Positions 45,293 through 53,413 of a DNA stretch of 64,000 nucleotides are shown here, piece by piece (the first letter of the stretch is position 1; each line of letters opens with the position of its first letter). The position numbers and the translations under genes are program-made. A model generated the notes under the pieces. The model made no database searches and was not told where the DNA came from. It saw only the letters and a list, made by a program, of their open reading frames with translations. The stretch spans positions 2,852,001 to 2,916,000 of the forward strand of contig OZ244061.1 in the NCBI GenBank assembly GCA_965215475.1, in the 5' to 3' direction. This DNA comes from Bin80 sp965215475. GTDB taxonomy: Bacteria > Bacteroidota > Rhodothermia > Rhodothermales > Bin80.

Positions 45293-45320
45293 TATCAACA
45301 ACTACAAAAATTAACGTGCG

Positions 45321-45719
45321 ATGCCAAAAAAATCTCGATCTGAAATGGGCCCCAGGTTCTATGTGAATCTCCCTTCGCGCTGCCAGACATTAATAGATCA
45401 ATACCGCGAACGGGAGGGGAAGGGGGGAGAGGTACATCTTTTGAGTAATCGTGCGGTGGTGGAGGGGGGGCTTGAACTTTTGAATGCGGTGAAGTCCGGG
45501 GAAAAGGCGCTCGTGGACGGAAAGGATTGGAAGCGGACCACCCTGGATGCATCGAAGTGGCGGGGAGTGAAGGAATTCCTCGAGTCCATCGGAATTCGAT
45601 TGCACTCATTTGGAGACGGGGATTTTTTCGTTCCGTCCATCAACAGGGACATGCTCGCAGAATATCTTAGAGGGGTTTCGGAGATCACGGAGGAACCCGA
45701 AGAGATGGGAGGGACATAA
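45321..45719 (+). CDS. Small protein with possible RHH fold
   Basis: 132 residues. The N-terminal part, PRFYVNLPSRCQTLIDQYRE then SNRAVVEGGLELLNAV, has the strand-helix-helix order of ribbon-helix-helix DNA-binding proteins with an insert. The C-terminal half is unassigned. It is divergent from the pilus operon across a palindrome, so it is a candidate regulator of that operon and of itself. This is inference from position. A minus-strand terminator-like hairpin lies just after its stop. Confidence 0.5.
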   Translation: MPKKSRSEMGPRFYVNLPSRCQTLIDQYREREGKGGEVHLLSNRAVVEGGLELLNAVKSGEKALVDGKDWKRTTLDASKWRGVKEFLESIGIRLHSFGDGDFFVPSINRDMLAEYLRGVSEITEEPEEMGGT

Positions 45720-45721
45720 AC

Positions 45722-45758
45722 AAAAAAAAGCCTCCATGCCACTGGGGGGCAGGAGGCT
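45722..45758 (-). terminator. Rho-independent terminator for minus-strand transcripts
   Basis: AGCCTCC and GGAGGCT pair (45729-45758), with further TGCC/GGCA pairing inside. On the minus strand the hairpin is followed by seven or more T. It would stop leftward transcription coming from the ATPase array before the 45321 gene. Confidence 0.6.
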
Positions 45759-45962
45759 GGTCATACCCAGGTCGTCGGAAGATGACGAATCTCCCCAGAT
45801 GCATATCACCTAAAACAACATGAACTATGACACGAAAACAACTCAAAAGTATGAGTCAAACACTCACAAATATGAGCCATTTTGAGATAAAACATAGTCT
45901 GCCTGCAAAGGTTCCCAATATACAGGGGAGGGGGCGAAAAAAAGTTTTTGGGTTTGTGATAC

Positions 45963-46084
45963 GGGATTCTCGAAACCTATTATTGAACGTAAAACGCTCG
46001 AGTTTTTCGTGGATTTTTCTACGGAATACTCCATCTAAAAACCCTGTGGAGCACGTTTGGGTACTCCTCCTACGATCCGGGGGA
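45963..46084 (+). repeat. 122-bp direct repeat, copy 1
   Basis: Matches 57380-57501 with about 5 mismatches, in the same orientation. The two copies enclose the whole ATPase/recombinase array up to the TnpB. Its first 17 bases are part of the boundary motif also present at the left island end (18632-18653). Confidence 0.85.
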
Positions 46085-46315
46085 TCGAAAGAAGCCGTCC
46101 GCGAACGCGGAGCCCAGATTCACTACATCCGATCCAACTTCTCTGATGGCACGTGCTATTCGGCATGCGTACCCACGAAATCAGGGGATTTGAGAGGTTT
46201 TCCCCCTCTCTCTCGTCCAAAAGATTCGTTCAAACTGCATCCTACCCGATCTAGGGCGCGAGAATCGCTTCACGATCGAAACAAGATCCAGAGTAGGAGT
46301 CCTCCCCACAAGAAA

Positions 46316-46870
46316 ATGACCACGCAGAGCGCAAGAAGAGCAAAGGTGGCGGGAATGGGGTCGGGCGATCTTCGTTTCCGTGAGGGAATTATATACGTGA
46401 GTGACCATCTATTTGACGAACATATCTGGTCGCAGGTCTCTACCTATTTGCTTGATTCCTACAAGCGCAGGATCGAGAAGGCGTCCCTGGAGACCTGCGT
46501 CGAGGTGTTTCGCATTGCAAAACCTGATTGGGGAACAAGTGCCGTGTGTGACCCCGAATGGGGGCAACGTCAAATCAAACTCAGTAATCACGCATTAAGA
46601 CTGGCGCGGGAGGCGGGGGCTCGCCATCTCCTACCCAGTCTCACCGCTCTGGATCAAGCCTCGCCGGAGACGGGGGATGACGCGAAGAGGGAGGTGGAAA
46701 AGCGCATGGGGGATGTAATCTCCGTCTCCCGCGCGGCGTGCGAATATGTCCAGAAACACGGAGAACTGGATCTCGCCTCGAGGTGGAGGCGAGAGAAGGC
46801 GATCCAGGACGTCCTGGAACCCGTCCACCCAGAGAAGGTTAAACGGAATCCTTTTGATCTTGAACGATAA
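46316..46870 (+). CDS. Unknown protein of the ATPase array (orfB)
   Basis: 184 residues from ATG 46316. It is charged and helical in its second half (DDAKREVEKRMGDVISVSRA, WRREKAIQDVLEPVHPEKVK). I recognise no family. The 5' coding region contains a copy of the 11-bp dispersed site (46384-46394), so recombination there would swap its N-terminus. A 3'-only copy exists at 51190-51393. orfC follows 14 bp later in the same direction, opposite to the ATPase genes. Confidence 0.5.
   Translation: MTTQSARRAKVAGMGSGDLRFREGIIYVSDHLFDEHIWSQVSTYLLDSYKRRIEKASLETCVEVFRIAKPDWGTSAVCDPEWGQRQIKLSNHALRLAREAGARHLLPSLTALDQASPETGDDAKREVEKRMGDVISVSRAACEYVQKHGELDLASRWRREKAIQDVLEPVHPEKVKRNPFDLER
46384..46394 (+). 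repeat. Dispersed 11-bp site, copy B
   Basis: GGGAATTATAT continued by ACGTGAGT, shared with copies at 55681 and 57060-57070. Lies inside orfB. Confidence 0.7.
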
Positions 46871-46884
46871 TTTTCCGCTCCAAC

Positions 46885-47220
46885 ATGCAATTTAGTTTCG
46901 TCACCAGCCAGATTGAGCAAATCGAAGGACATCCCAATGCGGCTCTGACGGGGGGCGGGGGCGTGGCAGGGGAGTTTTATCTGGTCAAACCTGTTGAGGG
47001 GGAGCATTTCTGGGGAAGACTCCTCACTCGATTATATCCCGAGGCAGAGGCCTATCCCGAAACGTTCATGTGGACGTATGAGCCCGTGGATGACCAGGAA
47101 GTCATGGACTGGATCCGAAACGAGGTGATTGAGCAAAACAAGCCTTTTGATTTTAAGTGGGACGAATTTCCTTGGAATAAGAAGAAAGAAGAGGCCAAGG
47201 TCACCAAACCTGCGCACTAA
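46885..47220 (+). CDS. Unknown small protein of the ATPase array (orfC), copy 1
   Basis: 111 residues, no recognised family. It has a Trp/Tyr-rich centre (YPETFMWTYEPVDDQEVMDW) and a lysine-rich end. It follows orfB by 14 bp on the plus strand. The protein is identical in the second copy at 51408-51743, so the duplication is recent. It is convergent with the first ATPase gene. Confidence 0.55.
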   Translation: MQFSFVTSQIEQIEGHPNAALTGGGGVAGEFYLVKPVEGEHFWGRLLTRLYPEAEAYPETFMWTYEPVDDQEVMDWIRNEVIEQNKPFDFKWDEFPWNKKKEEAKVTKPAH

Positions 47221-47378
47221 ACCCACCCATTCTGCTCAAACCTTTTGGCAGACCTAGACACAAGTGAGAAGGTTGCCCTGCGTCCAGAGAGGGCTCGCCC
47301 AGAGCTCCGGTTCTGTAAGTATCTGTACACATGGTTGATCTCTACGCTCAAGGAAAAATGACCGTAGGCAAATAACAT

Positions 47379-48578
47379 TTAGCGTTCCATATCCCACTTC
47401 GAGGAGTCCCTTCCTCGATTGGGGGACTCAGGCTTCACCCTGGAGACCTCTCCCCCCGGCAGTTCCATCCGATCTCTGCCATATTCCTCAATCAGCCACG
47501 TTTGCATGGATGGGATGGGGATACCGTATACGCCTCCATCTTGCTTGTGGAGTATTCCACTGTGGAGAAGGTCATTAAAAAACTTGCTTGCAGGTTCCTG
47601 CCCGTACTTGGCATCAAGAATCGCCATCAAATTTTCTTTCTCAAAGTACTCATCCGGTTGGTACTTCGCGATAAATGAGCCGATGACCCGCCTCTGCTGT
47701 AAACTGAACTCCCTGGCGCGTGTCTCATAGTAGTCCACCCGGAAGTCATGTCCCTTTTCAAGTACAATCTGCAAGCCATCATCCGTCATACGATGGTTGT
47801 TGGACTTAAGGTACGCAACTGCGGGATCAACATAAGAGATGATGTGTTGGGGCCATCCATGACATTTCTTCGCGATCGCATGGATCCACGGAGCAGGATC
47901 CCCTTTGGCACCCCCTTCTTTGGTCAGCCAGTCACGAATCACCTTCCGTTCTGACTCTTCTCCCAGAGCCCCTAATCCTACGGTGCAATCTCTGACAAAT
48001 CGTGATATCCCCAGTGAGTTAAGAGCCGACTGGGTCGTACCTAAACCTGCCGCAAGGAGGATTACAGGCCGGCCAATCCTCCCATTGTGGATCACATCTA
48101 AGGTGTCCCTTGCTACATGTTTCTCTGAGGGGGTCTCGTTTAGATTGATCAGATACTGGGCTTCATCCAGCACCAAAATCAATCCTTCCTCGGGAGCCTC
48201 CTCTTTCAGTAACCCATCCACACTGGAATACCCTGCCACATTTCTGCTGTACCCTCCGCCGATTCCATGAATACCCACGTTCGCCGCATACTGTTTATCC
48301 ATGACGTAGGATTCTCCCAGAGATTGTGCCATGGAGATAGGATCGTACAAATCTTTCATCTTGATGATTGCGACGTCCCAGTTTTTGGCCCGTGCCTCCA
48401 CAGACAGTTTATCCAGTAGAGCCGTCTTTCCCGCTCCGGGTGCACCCTGGATCAAGAAGGTGGTTCCTCTTTTTTTGCCGAGATAGCGTTCAAGGGCACT
48501 GGTAAAAGTGTCAATAATTTCTTGCCTCCCGTGAAAATATTCAGCCGGACCTCGATCCTCAATGAAATCAGAACTCAT
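47379..48578 (-). CDS. AAA+ ATPase of the array, copy 1 (modules A-X)
   Basis: 399 residues from the ATG at 48578; a TTG five codons upstream is possible. N-terminus MSSDFIEDRGPAEYFHGR, Walker A GAPGAGKT at 45-52, Walker B LILVLDEAQ at 133-141. The C-terminal part (277-350) is probably winged-helix. The architecture resembles Orc/Cdc6-like or STAND-type AAA_16 ATPases. The central module (about 56-128) is type A (KDLYDPISMAQSLG) and the C-terminal module type X (YYETRAREFSLQQRR). Its segment after Walker B (YLINLNETPSEKH) is unique in the array. Function unknown; candidates are recombination/transposition control or defence. Confidence 0.7.
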   Translation of the reverse strand: MSSDFIEDRGPAEYFHGRQEIIDTFTSALERYLGKKRGTTFLIQGAPGAGKTALLDKLSVEARAKNWDVAIIKMKDLYDPISMAQSLGESYVMDKQYAANVGIHGIGGGYSRNVAGYSSVDGLLKEEAPEEGLILVLDEAQYLINLNETPSEKHVARDTLDVIHNGRIGRPVILLAAGLGTTQSALNSLGISRFVRDCTVGLGALGEESERKVIRDWLTKEGGAKGDPAPWIHAIAKKCHGWPQHIISYVDPAVAYLKSNNHRMTDDGLQIVLEKGHDFRVDYYETRAREFSLQQRRVIGSFIAKYQPDEYFEKENLMAILDAKYGQEPASKFFNDLLHSGILHKQDGGVYGIPIPSMQTWLIEEYGRDRMELPGGEVSRVKPESPNRGRDSSKWDMER

Positions 48579-48593
48579 GATGTTTTTGATCAA

Positions 48594-48782
48594 TTACATG
48601 GCATGAAGATGCGGCAAATCAGGAAACATTGTGTCAGATAGGGCAGTCTCAAAACTGGATATAATGGCTTTCCTTCCGTGAAAAAATGCCGCAGGGCCTC
48701 GGTCACGTCCAGTCGGGGGAGGCGATGACTTTCCGGCATCAGGAGTTTTTGGAGACGGCCTGGAAGGTGGAGGGTGAAACAT
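48594..48782 (-). CDS. Truncated ATPase N-terminus (leader-like ORF), copy 1
   Basis: 62 residues: a Pro/Ser-rich start MFHPPPSRPSPKTPDAGKSS then PAAFFHGRKAIISSFETALS, ending HAM-stop directly before the ATPase reading frame (TTG at 48593). It equals the N-terminus of the copy-3 ATPase up to FFHGR. Either a broken gene start or a translated leader coupled to the ATPase. Confidence 0.5.
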   Translation of the reverse strand: MFHPPPSRPSPKTPDAGKSSPPPTGRDRGPAAFFHGRKAIISSFETALSDTMFPDLPHLHAM

Positions 48783-48836
48783 GGTTAGAGGATGTGTATG
48801 AATGTGTCTACGTATATAATACAAAAAGTTGTTTAC

Positions 48837-49010
48837 TCACGGAGATGATCTTTCTTGAACCTCGCTTTCTGTATTCGCTTTGCGTGGGGGTTCATTGTAG
48901 AGCAGGGTCGCCACGGCACTTCTACCTGCGAGCTCATTTCTGCAGTATACGGCGGGCATCTGCGGAGATTTCCACCGGCCAACGGTTTGCATCTGTGCAA
49001 GGGTGGCTCC
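48837..49010 (-). pseudogene. 3' fragment of the tyrosine recombinase, copy 1
   Basis: Encodes the last about 57 residues (AQMQTVGRWKSPQMPAVYCR ... NEPPRKANTESEVQE), including the catalytic Tyr. It ends abruptly at 49010, where the sequence switches to ATPase-downstream DNA. Confidence 0.75.
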
Positions 49011-49037
49011 TCAGAAATGACCGTAGTCAAGTAACAT

Positions 49038-50237
49038 TTAGCGTTCCATATCCCACTTCGAGGAGTCCCTTCCTCGATTGGGGGACTCAGGCTTCACCCT
49101 GGAGACCTCGCCCCTAGGTAGTTCCATCCGATCTCTGCCATATTCCTCAATCAACCACGTCTGCATGGACGGGATGGGAATACCATAATCCCCGTCATCT
49201 CGCTCATCAATGATTCCTTTCTCAAGTGCTTTATTAAAGAGATAGTCGGCTTCTTCTTTGGAATACTCTTGCTTGAGTGAAGATTTGATGTCATCAATCT
49301 CCATGGTTTCTCCTAATGGAACATTATTGAATGTTTTTGCGAGAACTTGTCGTTTCCTCTTGTCAATGCCGCGAGCGCGCTGCCTGTAATACTGAATTCG
49401 ATGCTCCGCCCCCTTTTCAAGTACAATCTGCAAGCCATCATCCGTCATACGATGGTTGTTGGACTTAAGGTACGCAACTGCGGGATCAACATAAGAGATG
49501 ATGTGTTGGGGCCATCCATGCGTTTGCTGCGCAATCGCATGGATCCACGGAGCAGGATCCCCTTTGGCACCCCCTTCTTTGGTCAGCCAGTCACGAATCA
49601 CCGCCCATTCTGACTCTTCTCCCAGCGCCCCTAATCCTACGGTGCAATCTCTGACAAATCGTGATATCCCCAGTGAGTTAAGAGCCGACTCGGTCGTACC
49701 TAAACCTGCCGCAAGGAGGATTACAGGCCGGCCAATCCTCCCATTGTGAATCATTTCTAAGGTGTCTCCGGTTATGGTATGCCTCTCTGAGTCAACCGGA
49801 ATTTCATTCATCCTCTGCGCCTCATCCAGCACCAAAATCAATCCTTTCTCGGGAGCCCCCTCTTTCAGTAACCCATCCACACTGGAATATCCTGCCACAT
49901 TTCTGCTGTACCCACCGCCTAATCCATGAATACCCACGTTCGCCACATACTGTTTATCCATGACATAGGATTCTCCCAGAGATTGTGCCATGGATATAGG
50001 ATCGTACAAATCTTTCATCTTGATGATTGCGACGTCCCAGTTTTTGGCCCGTGCCTCTACAGATAGTTTATCCAGTAGAGCCGTCTTTCCCGCTCCGGGT
50101 GCACCCTGGATCAAGAAGGTGGTTCCTCTTTTTTTGCCGAGATAGCGTTCAAGGGCACTGGTAAAAGTGTCAATAATTTCTTGCCTCCCGTGAAAATATT
50201 CAGCCGGACCTCGATCCTCAATGAAATCAGAACTCAT
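49038..50237 (-). CDS. AAA+ ATPase of the array, copy 2 (modules A-Y)
   Basis: 399 residues from the ATG at 50237. The N-terminus, Walker A and the last 50 residues are near identical to copy 1. The central module is type A (KDLYDPISMAQSLG, one or two substitutions). The C-terminal module is type Y: YYRQRARGIDKRKRQVLAKT ... EYSKEEADYLFNKALEKGII. After Walker B it has QRMNEIPVDSERH. A recombinase 3' fragment follows upstream of copy 1 and a truncated N-terminus ORF precedes it, so the unit repeats the copy-1 organisation. Confidence 0.7.
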   Translation of the reverse strand: MSSDFIEDRGPAEYFHGRQEIIDTFTSALERYLGKKRGTTFLIQGAPGAGKTALLDKLSVEARAKNWDVAIIKMKDLYDPISMAQSLGESYVMDKQYVANVGIHGLGGGYSRNVAGYSSVDGLLKEGAPEKGLILVLDEAQRMNEIPVDSERHTITGDTLEMIHNGRIGRPVILLAAGLGTTESALNSLGISRFVRDCTVGLGALGEESEWAVIRDWLTKEGGAKGDPAPWIHAIAQQTHGWPQHIISYVDPAVAYLKSNNHRMTDDGLQIVLEKGAEHRIQYYRQRARGIDKRKRQVLAKTFNNVPLGETMEIDDIKSSLKQEYSKEEADYLFNKALEKGIIDERDDGDYGIPIPSMQTWLIEEYGRDRMELPRGEVSRVKPESPNRGRDSSKWDMER

Positions 50238-50252
50238 GATGTTTTTGATCAA

Positions 50253-50441
50253 TTACATGGCATGAAGATACGGCAAATCAGGAAACATTGTGTCAGATAG
50301 GGCAGTCTCAAAACTGGATATAATGGCTTTCCTTCCGTGAAAAAATGCCGCAGGGCCTCGGTCACGTCCAGTCGGGGGAGGCGATGACTTTCCGGCATCA
50401 GGAGTTTTTGGAGACGGCCTGGAAGGTGGAGGGTGAAACAT
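50253..50441 (-). CDS. Truncated ATPase N-terminus (leader-like ORF), copy 2
   Basis: Same 62-residue ORF as at 48594-48782 apart from one residue near the end (PYLHAM against PHLHAM). It stops just before the copy-2 ATPase frame. Confidence 0.5.
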   Translation of the reverse strand: MFHPPPSRPSPKTPDAGKSSPPPTGRDRGPAAFFHGRKAIISSFETALSDTMFPDLPYLHAM

Positions 50442-50495
50442 GGTTAGAGGATGTGTATGAATGTGTCTACGTATATAATACAAAAAGTTGTTTAC

Positions 50496-51187
50496 TCACG
50501 GAGATGGTCTTTCTTGAACCTCGCTTTCTGTATTCGCTTTGCGTGGGGGTTCGTTGTAGAGCAGGGTCACCACGGCACTTCTACCTGCGAGCTCATTTCT
50601 GCAGTATACGGCGGGCATCTGCGGAGATTTCCATCGGCCAACGGTTTGCATCTGTGCAAGGGTGGCTCCTTTTTGTGCCAGGCTTTGCGCAGTTCCAACG
50701 CGAAAAGAGTGCCCACTAAAACGGCCCTGGAACCCGGCCTCCTTGGCATACGCTTTCAAGTTTTTTCGTACCCCTGGCGGGGTGATGGGTCGGGATTGGA
50801 TTACTCCCCCTCTCCGTAATGACCGAAAAAGCCCTACCTGTTCATCTATGGTCCCAAATTGCGTTTCAATGAGCGTCATCCAATCCCGTATATATTCCAT
50901 GGTCGGAGCCCCGACATAGAGAGTGGCTCCCCTTCCTTCCTGATCCGATTTGCTCTGGTGTATCTGGAGGCGTCCAGAGCCGTCGGGGATCGGTGTAATA
51001 TCCCGTGGTCTGACCTTAACCAACTCTCCCACTCGCAGCAAACAGTCGCTCATCAAAGAAAACAGAGCGGCATCTCGTACTCCCCGAACCCCCTGCTTTG
51101 ATATCTGCGAAACCAAGAATTGCACCTCGTGGAACGTCAGCCCCGTGACCTGCCCACTCCCCCTGTGCTTCCCCTCCCTTCGGATCC
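50496..51187 (-). pseudogene. Tyrosine recombinase, 5'-truncated, copy 2
   Basis: Holds the catalytic domain: CLLRVGELVKVRPRDI (first Arg), QIHQSKSDQEG (Lys), HSFRVG (His-x-x-Arg), VGRWKS (Trp at the second His position) and AVYCRNE (Tyr). The 5' end is cut at IRREGKHRG and joined to antisense orfB DNA at 51187-51190, so the open frame to 51530 is a chimera. Compared with 54871 it lacks the residues before GIRREG. Confidence 0.8.
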
Positions 51188-51189
51188 CG

Positions 51190-51393
51190 GAGACGGGGGA
51201 TGACGCGAAGAGGGAGGTGGAAAAGCGCATGGGGGATGTAATCTCCGTCTCCCGCGCGGCGTGCGAATATGTCCAGAAACACGGAGAACTGGATCTCGCC
51301 TCGAGGTGGAGGCGAGAGAAGGCGATCCAGGACGTCCTGGAACCCGTCCACCCAGAGAAGGTTAAACGGAATCCTTTTGATCTTGAACGATAA
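51190..51393 (+). pseudogene. 3' fragment of orfB
   Basis: The DNA from ETGDDAKREVEK to the stop is identical to orfB 46316-46870. The first two thirds of the gene are missing; the junction is within CCGG shared by both partners, suggesting microhomology joining. Confidence 0.8.
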
Positions 51394-51407
51394 TTTTCCG
51401 CTCCAAC

Positions 51408-51743
51408 ATGCAATTTAGTTTCGTCACCAGCCAGATTGAGCAAATCGAAGGACATCCCAATGCGGCTCTGACGGGGGGCGGGGGCGTGGCAGGGGAGTTT
51501 TATCTGGTCAAACCTGTTGAGGGGGAGCATTTCTGGGGAAGACTCCTCACTCGATTATATCCCGAGGCAGAGGCCTATCCCGAAACGTTCATGTGGACGT
51601 ATGAGCCCGTGGATGACCAGGAAGTCATGGACTGGATCCGAAACGAGGTGATTGAGCAAAACAAGCCTTTTGATTTTAAGTGGGACGAATTTCCTTGGAA
51701 TAAGAAGAAAGAAGAGGCCAAGGTCACCAAACCTGCGCACTAA
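51408..51743 (+). CDS. Unknown small protein (orfC), copy 2
   Basis: 111 residues, identical to the product of 46885-47220, with an offset of 4523 bp. The DNA downstream is also near identical as far as the next ATPase gene. With orfB truncated, its normal upstream partner and perhaps its promoter are lost here. Confidence 0.55.
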   Translation: MQFSFVTSQIEQIEGHPNAALTGGGGVAGEFYLVKPVEGEHFWGRLLTRLYPEAEAYPETFMWTYEPVDDQEVMDWIRNEVIEQNKPFDFKWDEFPWNKKKEEAKVTKPAH

Positions 51744-51901
51744 ACCCACCCATTCTGCTCAAACTTTTTGGCAGACCTAGACACAAGTGAGAAGGTTGCC
51801 CTGCGTCCAGAGAGGGCTCGCCCAGAGCTCCGGTTCTGTAAGTATCTGTACACATGGTTGATCTCTACGCTCAAGGAAAAATGACCGTAGGCAAATAACA
51901 T

Positions 51902-53158
51902 TTAGCGTTCCATATCCCACTTCGAGGAGTCCCTTCCTCGATTGGGGGACTCAGGCTTCACCCTGGAGACCTCGCCCCTAGGTAGTTCCATCCGATCTCT
52001 GCCATATTCCTCAATCAACCACGTCTGCATGGACGGGATGGGAATACCATAATCCCCGTCATCTCGCTCATCAATGATTCCTTTCTCAAGTGCTTTATTA
52101 AAGAGATAGTCGGCTTCTTCTTTGGAATACTCTTGCTTGAGTGAAGATTTGATGTCATCAATCTCCATGGTTTCTCCTAATGGAACATTATTGAATGTTT
52201 TTGCGAGAACTTGTCGTTTCCTCTTGTCAATGCCGCGAGCGCGCTGCCTGTAATACTGAATTCGATGCTCCGCCCCCTTTTCAAGTACAATCTGCAAGCC
52301 ATCATCCGTCATACGATGGTTGTTGGACTTAAGGTACGCAACTGCGGGATCAACATAAGAGATGATATGCTGGGGCCAGCCATGCGTTTGCTGCGCAATC
52401 GCATGGATCCACGGAGCAGGATCCCCTTTGGCACCCCCGTCTTTGGTCAGCCAGTCACGAATCACCGCCCATTCTGACTCTTCTCCCAGCGCCCCTAATC
52501 CTACGGTGCAATCTCTGACAAATCGTGATATCCCCAGTGAGTTAAGAGCCGACTGGGTCGTACCCAAGCCTGCCGCAAGGAGCACGACCGGCCTACCTAC
52601 ATCCCCGTTGTGGATCACATCTAAGGTGTCCCCCGTTATGGTATGCCTCTCTGAGTCAACCGGAATTTTATTCATCCTCTGGGCTTCATCCAGCACCAAA
52701 ATCAATCCTTCCTCGGGAGCAAGACTCTTAAGAATTTCCTTTGGACTCGCATGCCCCGCCACACTTCTGACATACCCCCCTTCGATAAACTTCACCCCGA
52801 TTTTTGCGGCTTGCTCGTGATCCACCGTATACGACCTTCCCAGAGACTGAGCCATGGATGCGGGAGTGTATAGATCTTCTATCGAGATCTTGGATACCTC
52901 CCACTTTTTTTCTTCTGCTCTCGATGACAGCACATCCAGTAAAGCCGTCTTTCCTGCCCCGGGTGCGCCTTGGATCAAGAAGGTGGTTCCTCTTTTTTTG
53001 CCGAGATAGCGTTCAAGGGCACTGGTAAAAGTGTCAATAATTTCTTGCCTCCCGTGAAAAAATGCCGCAGGGCCTCGGTCACGTCCAGTCGGGGGAGGCG
53101 ATGACTTTCCGGCATCAGGAGTTTTTGGAGACGGCCTGGAAGGTGGAGGGTGAAACAT
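51902..53158 (-). CDS. AAA+ ATPase of the array, copy 3 (modules B-Y, alternative N-terminus)
   Basis: 418 residues from the ATG at 53158. The N-terminus is the Pro/Ser-rich MFHPPPSRPSPKTPDAGKSS form, which in the other units occurs only as a truncated ORF; here it is fused in frame at FHGR. Walker A is unchanged. The central module is type B (VLSSRAEEKKWEVSKISIED ... VKFIEGGYVRSVAGHASPKE). The C-terminal module is type Y, as in copy 2. The fusion at FHGR explains the 147-bp shortening relative to the first duplicated unit. Confidence 0.7.
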   Translation of the reverse strand: MFHPPPSRPSPKTPDAGKSSPPPTGRDRGPAAFFHGRQEIIDTFTSALERYLGKKRGTTFLIQGAPGAGKTALLDVLSSRAEEKKWEVSKISIEDLYTPASMAQSLGRSYTVDHEQAAKIGVKFIEGGYVRSVAGHASPKEILKSLAPEEGLILVLDEAQRMNKIPVDSERHTITGDTLDVIHNGDVGRPVVLLAAGLGTTQSALNSLGISRFVRDCTVGLGALGEESEWAVIRDWLTKDGGAKGDPAPWIHAIAQQTHGWPQHIISYVDPAVAYLKSNNHRMTDDGLQIVLEKGAEHRIQYYRQRARGIDKRKRQVLAKTFNNVPLGETMEIDDIKSSLKQEYSKEEADYLFNKALEKGIIDERDDGDYGIPIPSMQTWLIEEYGRDRMELPRGEVSRVKPESPNRGRDSSKWDMER

Positions 53159-53212
53159 GGTTAGAGGATGTGTATGAATGTGTCTACGTATATAATACAA
53201 AAAGTTGTTTAC

Positions 53213-53386
53213 TCACGGAGATGATCTTTCTTGAACCTCGCTTTCTGTATTCGCTTTGCGTGGGGGTTCGTTGTAGAGCAGGGTCGCCACGGCACTTCTA
53301 CCTGCGAGCTCATTTCTGCAGTATACGGCGGGCATCTGGGGAGATTTCCATCGGCCAACGGTTTGCATCTGTGCAAGGGTGGCTCC
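53213..53386 (-). pseudogene. 3' fragment of the tyrosine recombinase, copy 3
   Basis: Same extent and break point as 48837-49010 and almost identical in sequence. Lies between ATPase copies 3 and 4. Confidence 0.75.
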
Positions 53387-53413
53387 TCAGAAATGACCGT
53401 AGTCAAGTAACAT

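Larger units (their letters stand above)
45720..46315. other. Region without a supported gene, contains a dispersed repeat
   Basis: An open frame spans 45827-46870 but the part before 46316 has no protein-like features and crosses repeat DNA. The stretch holds the terminator at 45722-45758, the 22-bp boundary motif (copy 2, 45958-45979) and the 122-bp direct repeat 45963-46084. Confidence 0.5.

Noticed and set aside
45827..46315. N-terminal extension of orfB (open frame from 45827)
   Set aside because: The stretch crosses the 122-bp dispersed repeat and its translation has no protein-like pattern; ATG 46316 is the better start.
51188..51530. N-terminal part of the long recombinase frame 50496-51530
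   Set aside because: This part is the antisense of orfB and orfC DNA joined at the duplication junction, not recombinase sequence.
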